From Candidatus Rokuibacteriota bacterium (GTDB lineage: Bacteria > Methylomirabilota > Methylomirabilia > Rokubacteriales > CSP1-6): DNA of 64,000 bases. The DNA is taken from contig JACPCW010000075.1 in the NCBI GenBank assembly GCA_016184365.1, positions 17,617-81,616 on the forward strand. The letters are read 5' to 3'. The notes beneath the pieces are model-generated. The model ran no database searches, was not told where the DNA came from, and saw only the letters and a list, made by a program, of their open reading frames with translations. How positions within the stretch are numbered: the stretch's first letter is position 1; each line of letters begins with the position of its first letter. The translations under genes and the position numbers were made by a program. Shown piece after piece: positions 49,826 to 57,625 of this stretch.

Positions 49826-50671
49826 ATGACGACTGCAACCGGTATCGGCGTCACCCGCAGGGATGTCCTGGTGGCGGGCGGCACGCTCGCCGGCTACGCG
49901 ATCGCGGCCGATCCCGTGCTCGCGCAGGCCATCAAGACGGATACGCAGGGCATCACGGCAGGCGACCACGAGGTCAAGATCGGCGGCTACGCGATGCCCG
50001 TGTACGAGGCGAAGCCGTCGCAGGGCAAGGGCCAGCCGGTCGTCCTCGTGATCTCCGAGATCTGGGGCGCGCACGAGTACGTCAAGGACACGGCGCGCCG
50101 GTTCGCGAAGGAAGGCTTCCACGCCGTCGCGCCGGAGCTGTTCAAGCGCGAGGGCGGGGTGGCGCACATCCCGAACATCCAGGAGATTCTCAAGATCGTG
50201 CTCGCGGTGCCGCGCGAGCAGGTGCTCGACGACTGCAAGGCGGCGGTCGACTGGGCCAAGGGCCGTGGCGGCGCGAGGGCCGCAGGCGTCACCGGATTCT
50301 GCTGGGGCGGCGGGGTGACGATCCAGGTCGCGGCGACGAATCCCGACGTGAAGGCCGCGGTCGCGTGGTACGGGCCGTTCTCGGGTCCGTTTCAGTCGAA
50401 GGCGGGACCGGTGACGGGGTTCGACGTCGCGAAGGACCTCAAGATTCCGTTCCTCGGTCTGTACGGCGAGACGGACAAGAACCCGGCGCCGGACGACGCG
50501 AAGAAGTTCGGCGAGATGCTGAAGCAGCACGGCAACAAGAACGTGGAGATCGTCGTGTACCCGGGCGCGGGCCACGCGTTCCACGCCGACTACCGGCCGT
50601 CCTTCAACAAGGCGGCGGCGGAGGACGGCTGGAAGCGCTGCGTCGCCTGGTTCAAGAAGCACCTGGCGTAG
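49826..50671 (+). CDS. Dienelactone hydrolase family protein with Tat-like signal
   Basis: A 281-residue protein. The N-terminus TRRDVLVAGGTLAGYAIAADPVLAQA is a twin-arginine-type signal. The catalytic triad region has Cys nucleophile in TGFCWGGGV, Asp in GETDKNPAPDD and His in GAGHAFHADY. Dienelactone hydrolases open lactones in chlorocatechol degradation; the exported branch acts on unknown substrates. ATG 49826 follows GGAGGA. Confidence 0.88.
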   Translation: MTTATGIGVTRRDVLVAGGTLAGYAIAADPVLAQAIKTDTQGITAGDHEVKIGGYAMPVYEAKPSQGKGQPVVLVISEIWGAHEYVKDTARRFAKEGFHAVAPELFKREGGVAHIPNIQEILKIVLAVPREQVLDDCKAAVDWAKGRGGARAAGVTGFCWGGGVTIQVAATNPDVKAAVAWYGPFSGPFQSKAGPVTGFDVAKDLKIPFLGLYGETDKNPAPDDAKKFGEMLKQHGNKNVEIVVYPGAGHAFHADYRPSFNKAAAEDGWKRCVAWFKKHLA

Positions 50672-50689
50672 CGGCCATCCGGGGGTGTC

Positions 50690-51373
50690 AGCGGCGGCCG
50701 CGCCGCCGACGCCCCGTCTCCCGGTCGGCACATCGCCCTCGACACGACGGATCTCCCGGCGCCGGGCGCGCTGCTCGGCTACGTCCAGGGCGCCGTCGCG
50801 ACGATCATCGGCAAAGAGGGCCACGGGAGCGCGTTCATCGTGTCGCCGGGCGGGCTCGTCCTCACCGCGGCCCACGTCGTCCCCGACGGCGCCGAGACGG
50901 TCGCGGTCGAGCTCCCGACCGCCGAAAAGCTCACGGCCAAGGTCGTGCGCATCAACCGCGACCGTGACGTCGCGCTGCTCCGGCTCCCCGAAGGCCGGTA
51001 CACGGCGATCCCCGTCGGCACGGTGAGCTCGTTGCGCGTCGGCTCGCCGGTCTTCGCGATCGGGACGCCGCTCGACGCACGACTCGCGCGCACCGTCACC
51101 AAGGGCGTCGTGAGCGCGCTTCGGATGGACGGGGCGCAGCGGTTCATCCAAGAGCGACGTCGCGGTGCATGCCGGCAGCAGCGGCGGGCCATTGCTCGAC
51201 GAGGACGGCCGCGCGGTCGGCATCACGACGTCCGGCATTTCGCTCGTGCCCGGCGCCGGCATCGGATTGAACATTTCGTGCCGATCGACGAAGCCTGGTC
51301 GGCGCTGAACGCCTCACCGTCCCCGACCTCGGTGAACGCGGGCGACCTCATGGTCCGACCGGCACAGCGCTAG
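50690..51373 (+). pseudogene. Trypsin-like (HtrA-type) serine protease with two compensating frameshifts
   Basis: The catalytic triad segments are all present but in two frames: GSAFIVSPGGLVLTAAHVV (His), NRDRDVALLRLPEG (Asp), then after a shift near 51150 HAGSSGGPLLDEDGRAVGI (Ser). The frame returns near 51278 to VPIDEAWSALNASPSP. One extra base in the run ATCCAAGAG and one missing base near ATTTCGTG would explain both. There is no PDZ domain. The beginning is unclear; no signal peptide could be found in frame. Genuine pseudogene, or two sequencing indels. Confidence 0.65.
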
Positions 51374-51459
51374 CCGACGTCGGGGGCACGCGACCTGCAA
51401 CCCTCCCGGCACTGTCGCGGCCGCCGGCCGCTGACGATTCAACACAGGGAGGTTCGTCG

Positions 51460-51777
51460 ATGAAAGGTCTGCTCTCGATCCTCACCGCGGTCGCGTTCGT
51501 CACCGTCGTCTTTGCCGGCCCGGGCTTCGCCGGCGACGAGAAGAAGGCAGGCGCCACGTCCTCGGACTCGAAGTCGAGCGGCGGCGCGGCGTCCGGCGCG
51601 ACCGGAGCCACGAGTCAGCCGTCGCCGGGGGACAAGGCGCCGGGGAGCGCCTCGCCGGCCACGTCCGGCGCGTCGGCCGAGAAACCCGCCAGCAAGGATG
51701 ATTGCAAGGACAACGGCTGGCAGCGCTTCGGCCTCAAGAGCGAGGCCGAGTGCATGAGCGCCGTCGAGAAGAAGTAA
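51460..51777 (+). CDS. Small secreted Ser/Ala-rich protein
   Basis: A 105-residue protein with a good GGGAGG site and a signal peptide (LLSILTAVAFVTVVFAGPGFAG). A low-complexity linker (SSDSKSSGGAASGATGATS) is followed by a short conserved-looking end with two Cys (KDDCKDNGWQRFGLKSEAEC) that may form a disulfide. This layout, linker plus DC-x-x-x-GW motif, is common among small exported proteins of unknown function. Confidence 0.65.
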   Translation: MKGLLSILTAVAFVTVVFAGPGFAGDEKKAGATSSDSKSSGGAASGATGATSQPSPGDKAPGSASPATSGASAEKPASKDDCKDNGWQRFGLKSEAECMSAVEKK

Positions 51778-51811
51778 CCCCCACCCCGTCCCGACGTGGT
51801 CGCGGCGCCGG

Positions 51812-52786
51812 CTAGTTCACCGGCGCCACGACCACGTCGGTCGGCTTGCCGGTCAGGTAGTTCTCCACGTTCTCGACCGCGCGGAGCAGCCCGTCGCGAA
51901 TCACTTCCGGCGTCTGCCCCGCGTTGTGCGGCGAGAGCACGACGTTGTCGAGCTCGAGAATCGCGTCTCCCGGCTTGAGCGGCTCGTCGTGGAAGACGTC
52001 GAGACCCGCGCCGGCGATCCGGCGTTCGCGCAGGCTCTCGAGGAGCGCGTCGCGGTCGACGAGCGGACCGCGACCGGTATTGACGAGGATCGCCGTCCGC
52101 TTCATGAGGCCGAGCTCGCGGCGCGCGATGAAGCCGCGCGTCTCCGGCGCGAGCCGGACGTGGAGCGAGATCACGTCCGCCGCCTTGAGGATCTCGTCCT
52201 TCGACGCCGCGCGCGCCCCGTGCTGGGCGATGTGCGCCTGATCGCCGCGCGCGCTCCACGCGAGCACGTCCATGCCGAGCGCCTTCCCGATCGCGATGAC
52301 CCGCGTGCCGATGCGGCCGGTGCCGAACACGCCGAGCGTCTTGCCGAGACATTGCGTGAGCATCTCGCGCGGCCACTTGCCGGAGCGCATCTCGCGGTCG
52401 ATCTTCGGAATGCGTCGCGCGACGGCGAGCATCAGGCTGATCGCGTGCTCGGCGACGGCGAACGCATTGACGCCCGGCGTGTTGCAGACGGTGAGGCCGC
52501 GCCGGCCGGCGGCGTCGAGGTCGATGTTGTCGGTGCCGGTGCCCCAGATCGAGATCATCTTCAGATTCCGGCAGCCGGCCATGACGCCGTCGGTGAAGCG
52601 CGCGTGCGCGCGGATGTTGATGGCCACGCGCGCGCCGCCGATGCGCCGGATCAGCTCGGCCTCCTCGTCGGCGCCGCGCTGGGTGACGACGGCGACGTCG
52701 CCGAGCTTCTTCGCGCGGTCGTGCGCGGCGCTGCCTTCGAACACGGACGGAAAGTCGTCGGGAACCGCGATCAGGGCGTCGGCCAC
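51812..52786 (-). CDS. D-isomer-specific 2-hydroxyacid dehydrogenase
   Basis: A 324-residue NAD-dependent enzyme. The Rossmann loop is LGVFGTGRIGTRV, the catalytic Arg region ILVNTGRGPLVDRDAL, the Glu region GLDVFHDEPL and the catalytic His in LSPHNAGQTPE. SerA/GyaR-type enzymes reduce glyoxylate, hydroxypyruvate or oxidise 3-phosphoglycerate. GTG 52786 follows the class V aminotransferase stop by a few bases; together the pair fits glyoxylate/serine metabolism. Confidence 0.9.
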   Translation of the reverse strand: MADALIAVPDDFPSVFEGSAAHDRAKKLGDVAVVTQRGADEEAELIRRIGGARVAINIRAHARFTDGVMAGCRNLKMISIWGTGTDNIDLDAAGRRGLTVCNTPGVNAFAVAEHAISLMLAVARRIPKIDREMRSGKWPREMLTQCLGKTLGVFGTGRIGTRVIAIGKALGMDVLAWSARGDQAHIAQHGARAASKDEILKAADVISLHVRLAPETRGFIARRELGLMKRTAILVNTGRGPLVDRDALLESLRERRIAGAGLDVFHDEPLKPGDAILELDNVVLSPHNAGQTPEVIRDGLLRAVENVENYLTGKPTDVVVAPVN

Positions 52787-52793
52787 GGCCCGC

Positions 52794-54011
52794 TCAGCCC
52801 CGTTCCGCGAACGCGGCCTGCGCGGCGGCGACACCGGCGCCCGGCTCGCACTTGGACCCGAGATCGCGCAGCGCGAGCTCGAGCGCTCCGAGCGTCGGGA
52901 GGATGTAGAGCGGGCTCGACGTGATGCCCATCGTGCCGATGCGCAGCGTCGACGTGCGGATGCGGTCGAGCCCCGTTCCGATGAGGATGCCGTAGCGGTC
53001 GCGCATCGCCGTCACGACGGCCGACGGATCGACGTCCTTCGGCGCCTTCACGCAGCTCACGGTGTTGGACCAGAGCGTCTGGTCCGGGAACATCTCGAGG
53101 CCCATCGCCTCGAGCCCGGCGCGGAGCGCACCGCCGGCGATCGCGTGACGCCGGAAGCGGTGCGCGAGGCCTTCCTGCCGGATGAGGTCGACGGCGACCC
53201 GCATGGCCTCCGTGAGATGCGTCGGCATCGACACGGGCTGACGGCGCGGCGCGCCGTCCGGAATGGCGCCGCCGCGCGAGACCGGAATCCAGTGCTCCTT
53301 CCAGCGCAGCAGGTCGTACGCCCAGCTCGTCGCCTTCCGGCGGCGGCTCTCCATGGCCTGCCATGCGCGGTCGCTGACGGCGACGAGCGCCAGGCCGAGC
53401 GGCGCGGCGAGACACTTCTGCGAGCCGGTCATGTTGAGATCGACGCCCCACTCGTCCGTGCGCACGTCGATGCCGGCGAGGGACGACACCGTGTCGAGCA
53501 TGAAGAGCGCGCCCACGTCGCGCGCGACGCGGCCGACCTCCGCGGCCGGATACGTCGTGCCGGTCGACGTCTCGTTGTGCACGAGCGTGATCGCTTTGGG
53601 GCGCACGCGCTGCGCTTCGGCGGTGAGCCGCGGGACGTCGAGCCGCGCGCCCCATTCCACCGGGAATTCCGTCACCTCCGCGCCGACCCGAGCCATGATC
53701 TCGCGCATCAGCGAGCCGAAGACGCCCGCGACGATCGTCAGCACGCGGTCACCCGGCTCGATGACGCTGAGCGCGCCGGCCTCGAGCGCCGTGCGGCCCG
53801 AGCCCGGCATCAGGATCACTTCGCCGCGCGTCTGGAACACGTCGCGCAGCGCCAGCACGGTGGGATCGAGCACGCCCTCGTCGAACGAGCGGTCGTACTG
53901 GATCGCGGGCGGCCGGTTCATCGCCTGCACGACCGGGAACGGCAGCTCGGTGGGGCCGGGAATCATGAGCACGGGACGCGTGTGGCACTGCGCCCAGTTG
54001 ATCTCGCTCAC
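52794..54011 (-). CDS. Class V aminotransferase (serine/alanine-glyoxylate aminotransferase-like)
   Basis: A 405-residue fold-type I PLP enzyme. The PLP Lys is in TGSQKCLAAPLG, the cofactor Asp in FMLDTVSSLAG, and the N-terminal MIPGPTELP motif is diagnostic of the SGAT/AGAT branch. It transfers an amino group from serine or alanine to glyoxylate. GTG 54011 begins SEINWAQCHTRPVLM. It is upstream of and nearly joined to the hydroxyacid dehydrogenase, giving a short serine-glyoxylate module. Confidence 0.9.
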   Translation of the reverse strand: MSEINWAQCHTRPVLMIPGPTELPFPVVQAMNRPPAIQYDRSFDEGVLDPTVLALRDVFQTRGEVILMPGSGRTALEAGALSVIEPGDRVLTIVAGVFGSLMREIMARVGAEVTEFPVEWGARLDVPRLTAEAQRVRPKAITLVHNETSTGTTYPAAEVGRVARDVGALFMLDTVSSLAGIDVRTDEWGVDLNMTGSQKCLAAPLGLALVAVSDRAWQAMESRRRKATSWAYDLLRWKEHWIPVSRGGAIPDGAPRRQPVSMPTHLTEAMRVAVDLIRQEGLAHRFRRHAIAGGALRAGLEAMGLEMFPDQTLWSNTVSCVKAPKDVDPSAVVTAMRDRYGILIGTGLDRIRTSTLRIGTMGITSSPLYILPTLGALELALRDLGSKCEPGAGVAAAQAAFAERG

Positions 54012-54027
54012 GGGTCTGTCTCCTGGA

Positions 54028-54306
54028 TCAGCGCTCGACGGCCTCGGCCGGCGAGCGGTGGATGAACCACAGATTGCGCGCGTAGACCGCGAGTCCGGCC
54101 GCCTGTCCGAGAATGAACACGGGATCGAGGCGATGGATCGCGTAGATCAGCAGCGTGAGGCCGCCGCCGACGGAGAAGTACCAGAAGTGCGTGGGGATGA
54201 CGCTCTGCTGCTTGCGCTCCGACGCGATCCACTGCACGAGGAATCGCGCGGAGAAGAGCGCCTGTCCGAGAAAACCGATCGCCAGCCAGACATGGTCGGA
54301 CGTCAT
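54028..54306 (-). CDS. Lipid-A-disaccharide synthase N-terminal-like (LAB_N) membrane protein
   Basis: A 92-residue protein of three helices. It matches the LAB_N family closely: ARFLVQWIASERKQQSVIP, then HFWYFSVGGGLTLLIYAIHRLDPVFILGQ, then AVYARNLWFI. These stand-alone proteins accompany lipid A or glycolipid enzymes. ATG 54306 was chosen; the frame also reads through RE copy 11 to ATG 54414, which would add 36 repeat-derived residues. It supports a diderm envelope. Confidence 0.85.
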   Translation of the reverse strand: MTSDHVWLAIGFLGQALFSARFLVQWIASERKQQSVIPTHFWYFSVGGGLTLLIYAIHRLDPVFILGQAAGLAVYARNLWFIHRSPAEAVER

Positions 54307-54345
54307 GAACCGAGAATACCGCGACACTGGAGGAGAGCGGGTCAT

Positions 54346-54413
54346 AGAGGAGGGCACGGCTTCGCCGGGCCCTCCGAACGTGAGGGGGTATGGGGGCCAT
54401 GTCGGGGCCCCCA
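54346..54413 (+). repeat. RE element copy 11, between the XRE regulator and LAB_N genes
   Basis: Hairpin 1 is GAGGGC-ACGGCTTCGCCG-GGCCCTC, hairpin 2 is TGGGGGCC-ATGTC-GGGGCCCCCA. Transcribed on the minus strand, hairpin 2 follows the regulator gene stop by about 11 bases. ATG 54414 at the element edge opens into the LAB_N frame. Confidence 0.9.
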
Positions 54414-54424
54414 TGTGAATCGAT

Positions 54425-54784
54425 TCAACCCGCGCGGCTGAACATGGCGCGGAGCACGTCGTACGCGCGGCGAAGATCTTCGGTGCGGCGGCGACCGGAG
54501 ATGAGGGCGAAGATCTTCTCGGCTTCCTCGTTCGGCACGCTGGCGCGGTCGCGGACGTCGGTCAGGTCACGCAGCGGCACCTCGAGCGCGACGGCCACGC
54601 GATAGAGGCTGTCGATCGAGATCGACTTCTCGCCGCGCTCGACTTCGCCGATGAACTTGCCGGACAGACCGGCGCGCTCGCCCAGTCGCTCCTGGCTCAG
54701 CAGCCGCTGCTTCCGGAGCGTCCTGAGACGGGTGCCCAGAAACTTCCGAACGTGACGCACTGCTCGCTCGGCCACCGCCGACAC
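54425..54784 (-). CDS. XRE-family transcriptional regulator
   Basis: A 119-residue DNA-binding protein. The HTH_3 domain spans residues 15-72 (LRTLRKQRLLSQERLGERAG as helices 1-2, KFIGEVERGEKSISIDSLYRVA as recognition helix and beyond). The C-terminal region (NEEAEKIFALISGRRRTEDLRRAYDVLRAMF) is probably for dimerisation. It lies just downstream of the cupin gene, 54 bp away, and may regulate the redox operon. Confidence 0.88.
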   Translation of the reverse strand: MSAVAERAVRHVRKFLGTRLRTLRKQRLLSQERLGERAGLSGKFIGEVERGEKSISIDSLYRVAVALEVPLRDLTDVRDRASVPNEEAEKIFALISGRRRTEDLRRAYDVLRAMFSRAG

Positions 54785-54837
54785 CTCGAGTCCGCGCGCG
54801 ACCTGCGCGCTTTGCTTCCCGGTGCCCCCTCAACCCG

Positions 54838-55191
54838 CTACAGTGCCTGTGGTGCAACCTCGGGGCCACCGACGGGTTCCGTTCCGCCGGACATCACGGC
54901 GAGCACGAGCGCGCCACGCGGACTGCGTACCGTGTGGACGCAGCCCGGCGGCCGCCGCGCGAATGCTCCGGCGCGCGCCACGCCCGTGTCGTCTTCGACC
55001 TCGCCCTCGATGACGAAGATCTGCTCGTCGCCGAGATGCCGATGGCGCGGAATCACGGCGCCGGGCTCGTAGCGCACGAGGACGGTCTGGCGATCGCCGT
55101 CGCGCCAGAGCACTTTCCAGTGCACGCCGGGACGCCGCTGGTCCCATGGCTGTCCGGTGACGTCGAGATAGTGGCTCGTCGGCGACGTCAC
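54838..55191 (-). CDS. Cupin-domain protein
   Basis: A 117-residue single-cupin protein. Cupin motif 1 is VIPRHRHLGDEQIFVIEGEVED with two metal-binding His and Glu; motif 2 is PPGCVHTVRSPRGALVLAV. ChrR-type anti-sigma cupins look similar, but there is no zinc-finger N-terminus. GTG 55191 overlaps the Rieske gene stop (GTGA). Probably a metal-binding enzyme or sensor at the end of the NYN-DsbA-Rieske operon. Confidence 0.8.
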   Translation of the reverse strand: MTSPTSHYLDVTGQPWDQRRPGVHWKVLWRDGDRQTVLVRYEPGAVIPRHRHLGDEQIFVIEGEVEDDTGVARAGAFARRPPGCVHTVRSPRGALVLAVMSGGTEPVGGPEVAPQAL

Positions 55192-55496
55192 GGCAGGTCC
55201 ACCTCGACGGTGGCGTCCACGACGCGCGTCGTGTACACGGCGATCGAGAGGTTCTCGTCGACGCGGCAGCCGCCCGTCGCGAGATCGAAGTCGAAGCCGT
55301 GCCACGGACACACGACGGCGTCGCCTTCGAGCCAGCCGTCGGCGAGGGGCCCGTCTTCGTGCGGACACAGCGGGCTCGTCGCGTACACGCGTCCGCCGCC
55401 CGCGTTGAACAGCGCGATCGCGTGGCCCGCGCGCTCGAGGAGCACGCCGCGGCCTTCGGGCAGCTCGGCGAGGTCGGCGACCTTGATGAACGCCAT
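55188..55496 (-). CDS. Rieske [2Fe-2S] protein (NirD/small ferredoxin type)
   Basis: A 102-residue soluble Rieske domain. Cluster ligands are Cys-His in SPLCPHEDGPL and Cys-His in VVCPWHGFDFD. There is no signal or anchor. It serves as an electron carrier or as the ferredoxin component of an oxygenase; no oxygenase subunit is nearby. ATG 55496 shares one base with the TAA of the DsbA-like gene. Located in a thiol/redox operon. Confidence 0.92.
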   Translation of the reverse strand: MAFIKVADLAELPEGRGVLLERAGHAIALFNAGGGRVYATSPLCPHEDGPLADGWLEGDAVVCPWHGFDFDLATGGCRVDENLSIAVYTTRVVDATVEVDLP

Positions 55497-56116
55497 TACT
55501 TCCGGCTGTCGCGCAGCGCTTCCTGGATCACTTCGCGGAACGTCTCGACCGGATGCGCGCCGATCAGCGGACGGCCGTTGACGAAGAACGTCGGCGTGCC
55601 GGTGATGCCGAGCGCCTTCGCCTGGCTGATGTCGGCGTCGACCGCGGCGGCGTACCGTCGCTCGTCGACGCAGCGCACGAACGCGTCACGGTCGAGGCCG
55701 ATCTCGATGGCGTAGCGGACGAGATCGGCGCGCTCGTGATCCGGCTGCCGCTCGAACAGGCGATCGTGGTACGGCCAGTACTTGCCGGCGGCCCCGGCGC
55801 AGCGCGCGGCTTCGTGGGCGGGACGCGCGAGCGGATGCGACCGCAGCGGCAGGTCCTTGAAGACGAGCCGCACGCGGCCCTCGTATTCCTCGAGGATCTG
55901 GTCCAGCGACCGCTGGACGCGGCGGCAGTACGGTCACTGGTAGTCGGAGAACTCGACGATCGTGACGACGGCCGTCGGCGCGCCCTTCACCATCGCCGGA
56001 TCGATCGAGATGTCGACCTGCGCGTGCGCCGTCGTGGCCGGCGTCGCCACCCACCAGACGAGCGCCGCGAGCGTGACGGCGGCGAGCGCGAGCGCGGAGC
56101 CGCGTCCGCGCCGCAT
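55496..56116 (-). CDS. DsbA-family thiol oxidoreductase with in-frame TGA at the first active-site Cys, candidate selenoprotein (UPYC)
   Basis: Read through one TGA, the gene encodes 206 residues. Signal peptide: RGRGSALALAAVTLAALVWWVA to AHA. Then VVTIVEFSDYQ, TGA as codon 61 (55936-55934), then PYCRRVQRSLDQILEEYEG, LVFKDLPLRSHPLA, and cis-Pro loop GITGTPTFFVNGRPLIG. In DsbA/DsbG-like proteins this is FSDxQCPYC, so the TGA takes exactly the nucleophilic first Cys and would give U-P-Y-C. Everything on both sides is well conserved and in one frame. A 7-bp hairpin with loop GGTC follows. ATG 56116 shares a base with the NYN gene stop. It would act in the periplasm. Alternatives: a Cys codon mutated to stop, or a sequencing error. 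Confidence 0.75.
55901..55936 (-). promoter_or_regulatory. Candidate SECIS hairpin after the TGA of the DsbA-like gene
   Basis: On the minus strand: TGA (55936-55934), 15-nt spacer, stem GTCCAGC (55918-55912), loop GGTC (55911-55908), stem GCTGGAC (55907-55901). The loop is about 23-26 nt after TGA and contains GGU, the same loop bases that SelB contacts in the E. coli fdhF SECIS. The stem is perfect. Confidence 0.6.
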
Positions 56117-56880
56117 CAGACCCGCGCGCCTTCCTCGGCCAGCGACGTGATGATGTAGGTGCCGCTCTTCTCGTCGCGCTCGAGCGTCACGATCCGGGCC
56201 TTCATCGCTTCTTCGAGCAGCTTCGAGAACGTCGTGAACCCGTAGTAGGACTCGTTGAACGCCGGGTTCTTGCGGATCATCGTCTGCTTCACCATCGAGC
56301 CCCAGAGCGTCTCCTTGTTCTCGCGCAGGAGCGCCTGGACGGCGTCGATGAGCTGCGCCATCGCCTCGGCCTTCTTCTCCGGCAGGCCGCGTAGCAGCGT
56401 GGTCTTCTTCGAATCGCGGATCAGGTCCTCGTAGAAGATGAACTCGTCGCAGTTGCCGACGAGCAGGTCGGAGGACGACGACTTCACGCCGAGGCCGATG
56501 ACGTACCGGTCGTTCTCGCGCAGCTTCGACACGAGCGGCGAGAAGTCCGAATCCCCGGACACGAGCGCGAACGTGTCGATGTGCGTCTTGCCGTAGGCGA
56601 GGTCGAGCGCGTCGACGACCATGCGGATGTCGGCGGAATTCTTCCCGCTGTAGCGGCTCTGCGGCACGTCGATGAGCTCGATCGCCCACTCGTGGAAGGG
56701 GCGCTTGTACTCCGTGAAGCGGTTCCAGTCCGCGTAGGCGCGGCGGACGATGATCTTGCCCTTCTCGAGCAGCCGCTCCAGGACCAGCTTGATCTCGAAC
56801 GCCTTGTACTGCGCTTCCTTCACGCCGCGGGCGATGTTCTCGAAGTCGATGAACAGCGCCAGCTTCCGCTCTCCGTTCAT
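56116..56880 (-). CDS. NYN-domain (LabA/DUF88-like) protein with C-terminal OST-HTH/LOTUS-like domain
   Basis: A 254-residue protein. Residues 1-160 form a PIN-like NYN domain with the acidic set ALFIDFENIARG, SADIRMVVDALDL and LVSGDSDFSPLVSKL, which suggests metal-dependent RNase activity. Residues 175-245 (AMAQLIDAVQALLREN, LWGSMVKQTMIRKNPAFNES, FTTFSKLLEEA) resemble an OST-HTH domain that binds RNA. ATG 56880 was chosen; an upstream in-frame extension has no support. It is the first gene of the operon leading to the DsbA-like, Rieske and cupin genes. Confidence 0.85.
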   Translation of the reverse strand: MNGERKLALFIDFENIARGVKEAQYKAFEIKLVLERLLEKGKIIVRRAYADWNRFTEYKRPFHEWAIELIDVPQSRYSGKNSADIRMVVDALDLAYGKTHIDTFALVSGDSDFSPLVSKLRENDRYVIGLGVKSSSSDLLVGNCDEFIFYEDLIRDSKKTTLLRGLPEKKAEAMAQLIDAVQALLRENKETLWGSMVKQTMIRKNPAFNESYYGFTTFSKLLEEAMKARIVTLERDEKSGTYIITSLAEEGARV

Positions 56881-56926
56881 GCGCGCGGTGCCTTCATGCC
56901 GGACCATTATTGTATAGTGCACGCGG
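56881..56926. promoter_or_regulatory. AT-rich divergent promoter region
   Basis: This short gap between divergent starts has ATTATTGTATAGTG, unusual in such a GC-rich genome. TACAAT on the minus strand (56914-56909) could be the -10 of the NYN-DsbA operon, and TATAGT (56913-56918) could be a -10 for the molybdenum enzyme gene, which would then have an almost leaderless mRNA. -35 boxes are not clear. Confidence 0.4.
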
Positions 56927-57610
56927 ATGGCCAAACTGCTGTGGGAGATGTGGAGGATGCGTGGCATGAAGGAGCCTGACGCCGACGTCGCGCATCGCGT
57001 GCCGCCCGGGCAGACGCTGACGACGAAGTGGCCGGTGCTGACGTACGGGCTCACGCCGCGCGTCGATCTCCGGCGATGGACGTTCCGGTGCTTCGGCGCC
57101 GTCGAGCGCGAGCTCACGTGGACGTGGGAGGAGTTCCTGAAGCTCCCGCGCGTGACCGTGCGCTCCGACATCCACTGCGTCACGCGCTGGTCGAAGCTCG
57201 ACAACGAATGGGAAGGCGTGCCGGCGCGCGTCATCATCGAGCAGGCGCGGCCGAAGCCCGGTACCGCGTTCGTGCTGCAGCACGCGGATCCGGACTACAC
57301 GACGAACACCGCGTTCGCCGATCTGCTGGACGACGACGTCGTGCTCGCCATCCGACACAACGGGAACGATCTCGAGCCCGACCACGGCGGTCCGATGCGG
57401 CTCGTGCTGCCGAAGCTCTACTTCTGGAAGTCGAGCAAGTGGCTCCGCGCCTTCGAGTTCCTCGACGTGAACCCCCCGGGCTTCTGGGAGCAGAACGGGT
57501 ATCACATGCACGCGGACCCCTGGACGGAGGAGCGGTACTCCGACCAGGAGACCCGCGCGATGCAGCAGATGCGCGCCGAAGCGGCGCGCCGGCTCCGGGA
57601 ACGGTCCTGA
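56927..57610 (+). CDS. Sulfite-oxidase-like molybdopterin-dependent oxidoreductase
   Basis: A 227-residue protein of the small sulfite-oxidase fold. The Mo-coordinating Cys is in SDIHCVTRWSKLD; family residues continue in NEWEGVPARVII, YTTNTAFADLLDDDVVLA and HGGPMRLVLPKLYFWKSSKW. There is no signal peptide or haem domain, so electrons must go to a partner. It may reduce or oxidise sulfur or methionine-sulfoxide-like substrates. Divergent from the NYN-DsbA operon; RE copy 12 follows. Confidence 0.88.
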   Translation: MAKLLWEMWRMRGMKEPDADVAHRVPPGQTLTTKWPVLTYGLTPRVDLRRWTFRCFGAVERELTWTWEEFLKLPRVTVRSDIHCVTRWSKLDNEWEGVPARVIIEQARPKPGTAFVLQHADPDYTTNTAFADLLDDDVVLAIRHNGNDLEPDHGGPMRLVLPKLYFWKSSKWLRAFEFLDVNPPGFWEQNGYHMHADPWTEERYSDQETRAMQQMRAEAARRLRERS

Positions 57611-57625
57611 GCGTTTCGTTGGAAC

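Noticed and set aside
52787..52834. Longer start for the 2-hydroxyacid dehydrogenase at GTG 52834
   Set aside because: The extra 16 residues (SPPRRPRSRNGAERA) are Arg/Pro-rich and lie inside the aminotransferase gene; GTG 52786 fits the family start.
54307..54414. 36-residue N-terminal extension of the LAB_N protein
   Set aside because: Encoded by RE copy 11; LAB_N family proteins start at the MTSDHVW position. Recorded as alternative only.
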